A stretch of 26,409 nucleotides of DNA. It comes from an uncultured Bacilli bacterium (GTDB lineage Bacteria; Bacillota_I; Bacilli_A; RF39; UBA660). A program made the position numbers and the translations under genes. Positions 7,946 to 14,092 of the stretch are shown in pieces; the stretch's first letter is position 1; every line of letters starts with the position of its first letter. The stretch lies in assembly GCA_910579455.1 (NCBI GenBank), contig CAJTUT010000016.1, positions 1 to 26,409 of the forward strand, given 5' to 3'. The notes beneath the pieces were generated by a model, which saw only the letters and a list, made by a program, of their open reading frames with translations, did no database searches and was not told the origin of the DNA.

Positions 7946-8618
7946 TATATTCGACAGATTAGAAAGTCTAATTGGAAAAAAGGGACTAGAAAAAATTAGG
8001 CAGAGAACCATTCTGGTAATAGGAATCGGAGGGGTAGGAGGCTATGTGGTAGAATCCTTAATTCGAAGTGGCATTTCTAAAATAATTATAGTAGATCCAG
8101 ATATAATAGAAGAGACTAATATCAACAGGCAGATTATTGCTCTTAATTCTACAATTGGTCAGAAAAAAGTAGATGTTATGGAATATAGAATAAAAGATAT
8201 TAATAACACTGTAAAGGTTATAAAATATGATTGTTTTTTCAATCAAAATACGAAAGATAAAATTTTAAGTCATGATATTGACTTCATTGTGGATTGCTGT
8301 GATATGCTAAAAAGTAAACAACTCCTAATAAAGGAATCGTTGAATAGAAAAATTCCGCTTATTTCTAGTATGGGTACTGCTAATAGATTAGATCCTTCAA
8401 GGTTAGCAATTATGGATATTAGGAAAACCTATAATGATCCGTTAGCAAGAAAAATTAGAAAGTTTATAAAAGATGAAAAAGTAACAGAAAAGATCATGGT
8501 TTTGACGTCATTAGAGATGCCTAAGAAAAATGGTCGAATACTAGGTTCTACATCTTTTGTTCCAAGCTCAGCGGGTCTATTGATTGCAAGTTATATTATA
8601 AGAAAAATAATAGAGTAA
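7932..8618 (+). CDS. tcdA: tRNA threonylcarbamoyladenosine dehydratase (TcdA), E1-like ThiF family
   Basis: The ThiF/E1-like fold is clear: a Rossmann nucleotide-binding loop GIGGVGGYVVESLIRSG (31-47), the acidic strand end IIIVDPD (52-57), the NRQ motif at 65-67, and DCCD (121-124). TcdA uses ATP to cyclise t6A37 to ct6A37 in ANN-decoding tRNAs. At 228 aa it is slightly shorter than usual (about 250). The ATG lies inside the end of the preceding gene with only a weak ribosome site, so translational coupling is likely. The position downstream of 6S RNA parallels Bacillus yrvM. A different ThiF-family activity is possible but less likely. Confidence 0.88.
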   Translation: MNQHNIFDRLESLIGKKGLEKIRQRTILVIGIGGVGGYVVESLIRSGISKIIIVDPDIIEETNINRQIIALNSTIGQKKVDVMEYRIKDINNTVKVIKYDCFFNQNTKDKILSHDIDFIVDCCDMLKSKQLLIKESLNRKIPLISSMGTANRLDPSRLAIMDIRKTYNDPLARKIRKFIKDEKVTEKIMVLTSLEMPKKNGRILGSTSFVPSSAGLLIASYIIRKIIE

Positions 8619-8640
8619 TTCCTTTTTTAGGAATTACTCT
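8612..8640. terminator. Perfect inverted-repeat terminator between tcdA and the YqfQ-like gene
   Basis: AGAGTAATTCC and GGAATTACTCT form an 11-base perfect stem around TTTTTTA. It lies between convergent genes and probably serves both. On the minus strand a TATTATTTTT tail follows, so termination of the minus gene looks stronger. Confidence 0.8.
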
Positions 8641-8955
8641 TTAAATGTAGAAAATTGGCTTGTTATCATTTTGCGTAGGGATTGTAGTAGATTCTTTTTT
8701 TTGACTATTATAGCTTGAATTTTTAGTATCATCAGTATCCTTCATAGCCCCTGCTATTCTAAACATGGTTTTGGCATTGTTCACAATAGGCTTTACCTGA
8801 TAAACTATAGGAATAGCTTGATTAATAATACCGAGAGATTTCTGAGTATTAGTTAAAAGATTTCCCCAATTAATTCCACCAGCAGCTGCTCCTCTAAATA
8901 GCCGACTAAACAGACTTGGTTTGACACTTTGATACAAAAAAGGGTTATTGTACAT
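8641..8955 (-). CDS. YqfQ/VrrA-like protein, possible spore-coat component
   Basis: A 104-residue basic protein with the plan of the YqfQ/VrrA family: a short N-terminal segment with SLFSRLFRGAAAGG, then a conserved helix block LLTNTQKSLGIINQAIPIVYQVKPIV and NAKTMFRIAGAMKD, and a polar Ser/Thr/Asn-rich tail. In that family the middle block reads roughly NTQKVLK-AQQVGPMVQQYGP-VKN-P-M. Several members occur in spore formers and have been linked to the spore coat, but a molecular role is not established. A strong GAGGTGG ribosome site precedes the ATG. It is monocistronic and convergent with tcdA. Confidence 0.55.
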   Translation of the reverse strand: MYNNPFLYQSVKPSLFSRLFRGAAAGGINWGNLLTNTQKSLGIINQAIPIVYQVKPIVNNAKTMFRIAGAMKDTDDTKNSSYNSQKKESTTIPTQNDNKPIFYI

Positions 8956-8986
8956 ATAGCTCCACCTCTATTACAATATATGTTTG

Positions 8987-9014
8987 AACTAGATTTTTGT
9001 TCTAAAAACTAGTT
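8987..9014. other. Hairpin in the divergent intergenic region
   Basis: AACTAG (8987-8992) and CTAGTT (9009-9014), extended inward by TTTTT/AAAAA with one bulged A, form an 11-base stem-loop. It lies between two divergently transcribed genes and touches the -35 box of the pilus operon. No T run follows it, so an operator or leader element is more likely than a terminator. Confidence 0.5.
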
Positions 9015-9040
9015 GTTTATATACTATTTTATGGTATAAT
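9013..9040 (+). promoter_or_regulatory. Promoter of the pilC/pilD operon
   Basis: TTGTTT (9013-9018) and a perfect TATAAT (9035-9040), 16-base spacer, 35 bases upstream of the start codon. Confidence 0.55.
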
Positions 9041-9075
9041 AAAAAATAGAATAGGATAGTAAGGGAGTAGATTTT

Positions 9076-10551
9076 GTGGAAATTGTTATGAAACCATTCA
9101 TATTAATTTATCATGCGGTTAGTAAAATTCTAAGTTTTCCTACTACAATAATAAAAAAATCTAGCAAAGAGTTAGAAGAGAATATAGAACAAAAAAAATT
9201 AAAGAAGAGCAAGGAAGAAAGCATAGTAATATCACAAGCGGACAATGGAGATTTTACTAATCATATCGACAATGAAGATAATAAAGCTCAAAACGATAAT
9301 TTTGGTGGTATTACCTCTGAAAGAAGAAATAAACCTATAAAACCACTAATTTCTTATAGATATACAGTTTTAAATAGCAATAAGAAGAAGATTACAGGAG
9401 TTTTTGAAGCAGAAAATGAAAACGACGTAAAAGGATTTTTAACGACAGAAGGATATGAGATTGTAACCGTAAATGTAAAAAAGCCTTACGATATTGAGTT
9501 AGGTGGAAACGGAAAGCTGAAAACTGGGGCCTTAGCATTTGGACTTACTCAACTTTCTACATATATTAAGGCAGGAATTCCTCTAGTAGATGCAGTACGT
9601 ATTTTATCAAAACAATCAGTAAATTTAAATGAAAAAAGAGCCTATCAAAGATTAGTATATGATCTTTTAAAAGGAGAAAATTTATCAGAGGCCATGATGA
9701 GGCAAGAGAATAAATTTCCTAAGTTATTAGTGAATATGGTTAAAACTGCTGAAATGACAGGAGATTTACCTACTATATTAGATGACATGGCGGACTATTA
9801 TACTGCTATGGAAGAAACTAGAAAGCAAATGATTAGTGCTATGACATACCCAGTAATTGTTTTATTATTGGCAATAGCAGTTTTAATATTTATGCTTACC
9901 TATTTAGTACCACAATTTGTTCAGATGTTTGAAAGTCAAGATGCAACTTTACCTGCTATTACTTTATTGATAATAGGTGCGAGTAATTTTCTAAAGGAAA
10001 ACTATGTTTGGATTATATTGGTTTTAGGAATCTTTACAGGAGGATTTATCTATCTATATAAAAACATTAAACCCTTTAAAAAAGGAATACAAACAGCATT
10101 AATGCATATTCCCGTTTTTGGTAATATTATTATCTATAGTGAAGTTGCTAACTTTACGAAAACGTTTTCCTCTTTATTAAACCATGGTGTATTTATAACA
10201 GATAGTATGGAAATATTATCTAAGATTACAAATAACGAAGTCTATAAGAAGATTATAGCAAGGTCTTTAGATAATCTTGGTAAAGGAGAAGCAATTTCAA
10301 AAGCATTTAAAGGAGAATGGGCTTTTCCAGTCGTTGCATATGAAATGCTAGTTACTGGTGAGAATACAGGACAATTGGGTGTTATGATGGAAAAAGTTGC
10401 TAGTCACTTCCAAAGTCTACATAAAAGTTTAGTAAATCAGATAAAAAGCTTAATTGAACCAATTATGATTATCATTTTAGCTTTTATTGTAGGTGTCATT
10501 CTTTTATCTATCGTAGTACCAATGTTTGATATATATGGAAAGATTCAATAG
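9076..10551 (+). CDS. Type II secretion/type IV pilus inner-membrane platform protein (GspF/PilC/ComGB family)
   Basis: Polytopic membrane protein that anchors the assembly ATPase and passes pilins into the growing pilus or competence pseudopilus. After residue ~92 comes the PilC-type N-terminal domain (YRYTVLNSNKKKITGVFEAEN). Two GspF domains follow, with the pattern ST-I-AGIPL-DA-RIL and, later, FSSLLNHGVFITDSMEIL. Three membrane segments are visible: ~255-280, ~305-325 and ~460-485. At 491 aa it is longer than PilC (~400) or ComGB (~325-345). The excess is a ~90-residue N-terminal extension with one hydrophobic patch and a Lys/Glu/Asn-rich linker. GTG start eight bases after AAGGGAG. Forms an operon with the prepilin peptidase; no pilin or ATPase gene is in the window. 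Confidence 0.9.
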   Translation: MEIVMKPFILIYHAVSKILSFPTTIIKKSSKELEENIEQKKLKKSKEESIVISQADNGDFTNHIDNEDNKAQNDNFGGITSERRNKPIKPLISYRYTVLNSNKKKITGVFEAENENDVKGFLTTEGYEIVTVNVKKPYDIELGGNGKLKTGALAFGLTQLSTYIKAGIPLVDAVRILSKQSVNLNEKRAYQRLVYDLLKGENLSEAMMRQENKFPKLLVNMVKTAEMTGDLPTILDDMADYYTAMEETRKQMISAMTYPVIVLLLAIAVLIFMLTYLVPQFVQMFESQDATLPAITLLIIGASNFLKENYVWIILVLGIFTGGFIYLYKNIKPFKKGIQTALMHIPVFGNIIIYSEVANFTKTFSSLLNHGVFITDSMEILSKITNNEVYKKIIARSLDNLGKGEAISKAFKGEWAFPVVAYEMLVTGENTGQLGVMMEKVASHFQSLHKSLVNQIKSLIEPIMIIILAFIVGVILLSIVVPMFDIYGKIQ

Positions 10552-10560
10552 GTGATGTTA

Positions 10561-11325
10561 ATGAATATAGTATATTTTATCTTATTTTTTATATTTGGTC
10601 TTTTTATGGGATCTTTTTATACAGTAGTAGGACTAAGATTGCCAATAGGGGAAAACTTCATTTTATCACGTTCTAGATGTGAAACTTGTCATCATCCACT
10701 ATCACTTTTGGATATGATCCCAATCCTCTCTTATTTATTTTTAAGAGGTAAATGCCATTACTGTAAAGCTAAAATAGATTCCCTTTCTACTTATATAGAA
10801 TTTTTTACAGGGTTACTATTTGCCGTTTCTTATTATAGTTTTGGTTTTTCCTGGAATCTTGTTTTGGCTCTTGGAATTGTCTCTATTTTGGTCATTGTCA
10901 TTGTAAGTGATTTGACGTATTTAATTATTCCAGATGAAGTTCTAATTTTCTTTAGTATATATTTTATTGTTTGTAGATTTTTTCTAGAAGGACTAAAGGG
11001 AGTGATCTATCATATAGGAATTGGGATTTTTCTATTTTTAGTTATGTATAGTATCATGCTTTTAGGAAATAAAATATTCAAAAAAGAAAGTATGGGCGGA
11101 GGAGACGTTAAAATGATGTTTCTATTTGGTTTGGTTTTAGATCCCTTACTAGGAACACTAACTATTTTTTTAGGAAGTCTTTTTGCTCTTCCTATGTCCC
11201 TCGTTTTATATATTAAGAAAAATGAAAAAGTGATACCATTTGGTCCATTTTTGCTAATTGCATTTGCCTTTATTTTCTATACCAAAATGACATCCTTAGA
11301 TATTTTAAAATTTCTAGGTTTTTGA
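10561..11325 (+). CDS. Type IV prepilin peptidase (PilD/ComC)
   Basis: Membrane aspartic protease that removes the leader peptide of type IV pilins or pseudopilins and N-methylates the new terminus. The N-terminal helix has the family signature GLFMGSFYTVVGLRLP. Next is the zinc-binding pair CETC (40-43) and CHYC (65-68), then membrane helices. The catalytic aspartates lie in SDLTYLIIPDEV (D117) and MGGGDVKMM (D182). The full bifunctional form (with the cysteines) is present, 254 aa. I chose the ATG at 10561 because AGGTGAT is placed just before it; GTG 10552 and ATG 10555 are in frame but overlap that site. It follows the GspF gene by nine bases. Confidence 0.93.
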   Translation: MNIVYFILFFIFGLFMGSFYTVVGLRLPIGENFILSRSRCETCHHPLSLLDMIPILSYLFLRGKCHYCKAKIDSLSTYIEFFTGLLFAVSYYSFGFSWNLVLALGIVSILVIVIVSDLTYLIIPDEVLIFFSIYFIVCRFFLEGLKGVIYHIGIGIFLFLVMYSIMLLGNKIFKKESMGGGDVKMMFLFGLVLDPLLGTLTIFLGSLFALPMSLVLYIKKNEKVIPFGPFLLIAFAFIFYTKMTSLDILKFLGF

Positions 11326-11344
11326 AGCTTATGCTTTTTTTTTT
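11325..11344 (+). terminator. Short terminator after the pilus operon
   Basis: AAGC-TTAT-GCTT followed by a run of ten T. The stem is only four bases, so efficiency may be modest. Confidence 0.5.
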
Positions 11345-11381
11345 CTTTATTTTCCATTATAATAATTAAAAGGTGATTCAC

Positions 11382-12683
11382 ATGAAAAAAAACTTAACAA
11401 TACTACCAGCTGATACCTATACAGTAGTAAATAAAACCATATTAAGTAATCATGATAGAAAGTTAATTCGAATGTTATATCAGCCAATTATGGGTCATAG
11501 TGCCGTTAGTCTTTATTTTACTTTACTGGATGAGTTAGATAAATTGGAAATATTAAGTGATAATTTGACTCATCATCATCTTATGGCTACTATGCAATTA
11601 AAATTAGAAGATATTGTAAAATCCCGTAAAAAACTAGAAGCAGTAGGACTTTTGAAAACATATTTTAAAAAAGATAACATTAATCACTATGTTTATTTGA
11701 TTTTTTCTCCGGTTTCTGCTAATGAGTTTTTTAATCATCCTATTTTAAATGTGGTGCTTTATAATAATCTTGGTAAAACAGAGTATGAAAAATTAATAAA
11801 TTATTATAAGGTTCCAAGATTGAATTTAAAGGACTATCACGACATCACATGCTCTTTTAATGAAGTTTTTTCCCCAGTTGCGGGAAGGAGTTTAGAGATA
11901 GTAGAAGATATTGTAAAAAAGAGTAACAATCATCCATTATTGAATCAATCTATCGATTTTAATTTGCTAATTTCTGGAATTCCAAAAGAAATGGTACATG
12001 AGAAATGCTTTTCTTCTGATATTAAGAATCTAATTAATGCACTTTCTTATACCTATAATATTGATGATACTACAATGATGTCACTGGTAAGAGACTCGAT
12101 TAATGAAAAAGGTTATATTGATAAAACACTATTAAGAAAAAGTTGTCGTAACTATTATCAATTTGAAGAAGCTGGTAGGCTCCCTACACTTATTTATAAT
12201 AAGCAGCCAGATTATTTAAAAAAACCAGAGGGGGATACTAGTAAATGGGCAAAAATGGTATATACATTTGAAAATATCTCTCCTTATGAGTATTTATGTG
12301 CAAAATATAAAGGTACAAATCCTACAAGCAGAGATTTAAAATTAGTAGAAAGTCTTTTAATTGATCAAAAACTATCTCCAGGAGTAGTGAATGTATTATT
12401 AGCATATGTATTAAAAATTAATAACCAAAAGTTAAGCAAAAATTATATTGAAACAATAGTAGGACAGTGGAAAAGACTTAATATAGAAACAGTAGAAGAT
12501 GCTATGAGGATAACAGAAAAGGAGCATAAAAAAATGAGAAAGATAATTCATAAAGAAAAATATCCCAAAGCAAATAGTACGAAAGAAATATTACCTGCTT
12601 GGTTTAATAAAGAGTTGGATAAAAAAGAACCAACTCCAGAGGAAAAAGATGAATTAGATAGAATATTAGAAGAACTTGTCTAA
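11382..12683 (+). CDS. dnaB: Replication initiation and membrane attachment protein (DnaB of the Bacillus type)
   Basis: Primosome protein that, in Bacillus, works with DnaD and DnaI to load the replicative helicase at oriC and stalled forks; it is not the helicase. The N-terminal ~150 residues form a winged-helix-like region (HDRKLIRMLYQPIMGHSAVSLY). Near the C-terminus is the DnaB_2/DnaD-like helical domain, SPYEYLCAKYKGTNPTSRD through GQWKRLNIETVEDA, ending in a charged tail. At 433 aa it is near the Bacillus length (~470). I chose the ATG at 11382 after AAGGTG. In Bacillus dnaI follows directly, but here the next gene is an unrelated HD hydrolase. Confidence 0.88.
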   Translation: MKKNLTILPADTYTVVNKTILSNHDRKLIRMLYQPIMGHSAVSLYFTLLDELDKLEILSDNLTHHHLMATMQLKLEDIVKSRKKLEAVGLLKTYFKKDNINHYVYLIFSPVSANEFFNHPILNVVLYNNLGKTEYEKLINYYKVPRLNLKDYHDITCSFNEVFSPVAGRSLEIVEDIVKKSNNHPLLNQSIDFNLLISGIPKEMVHEKCFSSDIKNLINALSYTYNIDDTTMMSLVRDSINEKGYIDKTLLRKSCRNYYQFEEAGRLPTLIYNKQPDYLKKPEGDTSKWAKMVYTFENISPYEYLCAKYKGTNPTSRDLKLVESLLIDQKLSPGVVNVLLAYVLKINNQKLSKNYIETIVGQWKRLNIETVEDAMRITEKEHKKMRKIIHKEKYPKANSTKEILPAWFNKELDKKEPTPEEKDELDRILEELV

Positions 12684-12905
12684 TTTCTTTTTTTATGATA
12701 TACTGTAGGAGTTCTATTAAGTGTAAAATTTTGTAAAAAAAACTATTTAGTAACACAAATTATTTATTGGAATATAATATAATTAGAGTAATTATAATAA
12801 AATAGATGTTTATATCTACGATATTTTTTCCTTGTAAATAACCAAGGTGTATATTACTATTAAAAGGTAGAAATTGAAAGATAAAAATAAAGGGTGAACC
12901 ATTTC

Positions 12906-13406
12906 ATGAATAAACAATATTTGAATGAGGAATTTCAAACAATAATACAGCCAATATTGGAAAATAAAGAATTTAGAAAGACAAAAGAAAAATGTCATCA
13001 TGGTATCAATAGATTTGAACATTTGCAAAGAGTTTCATATTATTCATACTTAATTACTAAAACGTTAAGATTAAATTATAAAGAAACAACTAGAGCAGCT
13101 CTGTTACACGATTTCTTTTTGGATGAGACAGAGAACGAATCATCAATCAAGGCTTTACAGAATCATCCAAATTATGCATTAGAAAATGCAAGAAAATATT
13201 ATCAGTTGACAGATAGGGAAGAAGATATTATTAAAACGCATATGTTTCCAGTAACATTTAGACCACCAAAGTATTTAGAAAGCTGGATTGTAGATATCGT
13301 AGATGATGTGGCTGGAATGTATGAAAAATATAAAAGTAGTTGTAATGAAGTAAAAGCAGCTTGTACATTCTTAGTTATATTCTTTATCAATATTATCCAA
13401 AAATAA
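12906..13406 (+). CDS. HD-domain metal-dependent hydrolase
   Basis: A 166-residue protein with HD-superfamily landmarks: CHHGINRFEHLQRV (first ligand among H31/H32, conserved H39), the signature AALLHDF (H68, D69), later His residues (87, 112), and an Asp-rich block WIVDIVDDV near 130 that probably gives the last ligand. The C-terminal ~15 residues are hydrophobic. The family hydrolyses phosphoesters of nucleotides or related compounds; the substrate cannot be told here. The ATG at 12906 lies nine bases after AAAGGGTG; an in-frame GTG at 12894 sits inside that site. It stands alone, with a 220-base A+T-rich gap upstream containing several TATAAT-like boxes. Confidence 0.82.
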   Translation: MNKQYLNEEFQTIIQPILENKEFRKTKEKCHHGINRFEHLQRVSYYSYLITKTLRLNYKETTRAALLHDFFLDETENESSIKALQNHPNYALENARKYYQLTDREEDIIKTHMFPVTFRPPKYLESWIVDIVDDVAGMYEKYKSSCNEVKAACTFLVIFFINIIQK

Positions 13407-13482
13407 GGCTATTTTAATGGCTTTTTTCTTTGGAAATATGGTATAATAGTATCAGCTAAAAATTATGAGAAATAAAAAACAT

Positions 13483-13559
13483 GTTCTTGTAGCTCAGTAG
13501 GATAGAGCAACCGCCTCCTAAGCGGTAGGTCGGCAGTTCGAATCTGCCCAAGAACACCA
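13483..13559 (+). tRNA. tRNA-Arg (anticodon CCU)
   Basis: A full cloverleaf of 77 bases with encoded CCA. The acceptor stem GTTCTTG/CAAGAAC is perfect. The D arm starts GCTC. The anticodon stem ACCGC/GCGGT encloses CTCCTAA, so the anticodon is CCT, reading AGG. The T arm is GGCAG-TTCGAAT-CTGCC. A TATAAT box lies at 13442-13447. The 3' end is where the downstream element begins; tRNA-Arg(CCU) is a frequent integration site. Confidence 0.97.
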
Positions 13560-13574
13560 TTGGGAAATCTGTTC
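13547..13574 (+). repeat. Left copy of the tRNA-end repeat (candidate attachment-site half)
   Basis: The last 13 bases of tRNA-Arg plus the next 15 recur, diverged, at 18641-18668. CACCATTGGGAAATCTGTTC matches CACCATTGAGCAATCTATTC at 17 of 20 positions, and CCCAA before it is shared. This marks the left boundary of the mobile element or of a duplicated module. Confidence 0.6.
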
Positions 13575-13587
13575 GAACTATTCGAAC
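13571..13587. other. Perfect dyad GTTCGAA-CTA-TTCGAAC (left copy)
   Basis: A seven-base perfect inverted repeat between the tRNA end and its terminator. The equivalent position at the right end (18667-18682) also has a dyad, TCTAAC-TTTT-GTTAGA, with different bases. Pairing is kept while sequence changes, which suggests an RNA hairpin or protein-binding site under selection. Confidence 0.7.
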
Positions 13588-13598
13588 TTTTAGATATA

Positions 13599-13626
13599 GA
13601 ATCAATCAGAAATGATTGGTTTTTTC
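13599..13626 (+). terminator. Intrinsic terminator behind tRNA-Arg (left copy)
   Basis: ATCAATCA-GAAA-TGATTGGT forms a GNRA-capped stem followed by TTTTTT. It ends about 20 bases before the ribosome site of the 91-aa gene, so that gene must be expressed by read-through or regulated antitermination. Confidence 0.85.
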
Positions 13627-13660
13627 GTTTTAAGAAAAAATCGTAGAAAGGTTGGTGTCT

Positions 13661-13936
13661 ATGATTAAAGTAATCAAAAAAGAAATTGATATGGAGGAAT
13701 CTTTAAAAAAACGATTAGAGATAATATGTGATTTTTGTAATACTACTCCAACTATTATAAATGGTAGTATAAGAAAGATTGATAAGACTAATTTAAACTA
13801 TGTTGAGCCTCATAGAATTATCATTAATAACATAATGTTTCTTGCTTTTAATTATTCTAACGAAATCTATATCAATAATTTAAGTAAGAAGATTAAAATA
13901 TCAGAATTAGAAAACTACATAAAAACTATGAACTAA
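13661..13936 (+). CDS. Small unknown protein, short paralog of the gene at 18749
   Basis: A 91-residue protein of a family I do not recognise. I chose the ATG at 13661, nine bases after AGAAAGG, because it gives the same MIK beginning as the longer copy at 18749; an in-frame TTG at 13652 does not. About 47 of the first 87 residues are identical between the two, including DFCNT, IINGSI, TNLNY-EPHR-II and FNYS. This copy lacks the last ~65 residues of its relative, so it is either a truncated or a naturally shorter form. It is preceded by a terminator with no promoter seen between. Confidence 0.7.
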   Translation: MIKVIKKEIDMEESLKKRLEIICDFCNTTPTIINGSIRKIDKTNLNYVEPHRIIINNIMFLAFNYSNEIYINNLSKKIKISELENYIKTMN

Positions 13937-13960
13937 TGCTTATTCCCTACAAATGGGTAA

Positions 13961-13989
13961 TAGACAAAATAAGAAAAATGTTGTATTAT
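13961..13989 (+). promoter_or_regulatory. Promoter of the serine recombinase
   Basis: TAGACA (13961-13966) and TATTAT (13984-13989), each one mismatch from consensus, with a 17-base spacer. The predicted start is near 13996, giving a ~97-base leader that contains a terminator hairpin. Confidence 0.6.
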
Positions 13990-14018
13990 GTAATTGATTT
14001 TTACAGAAGACTTATTTT

Positions 14019-14064
14019 GAGAAGTAAAAGTATTAGTTTGTAGTACCTTTACTTCTCTTTTTTT
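14019..14064 (+). terminator. Terminator/attenuator in the recombinase leader
   Basis: GAGAAGTAAA (14019-14028) and TTTACTTCTC (14048-14057) form a perfect ten-base stem followed by seven T. It ends only 28 bases before the recombinase start and downstream of the likely promoter, so recombinase expression would need read-through or antitermination. Confidence 0.8.
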
Positions 14065-14092
14065 GAAAAATTAGAAAAAGGGAGATGATAAT

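Noticed and set aside
7950..7956. Perfect Spo0A box TTCGACA
   Set aside because: A single copy inside the start of tcdA, with no promoter; a seven-base match is expected by chance.
8974..9000. Sigma-K-like promoter (AC-N16-CATATATTG) for the YqfQ-like gene
   Set aside because: The predicted start would fall inside the GAGGTGG ribosome site, leaving no usable leader.
12830..12847. Hairpin CCTTG-N8-CAAGG upstream of the HD gene
   Set aside because: Only five base pairs and no associated motif; too weak to call a regulatory element.
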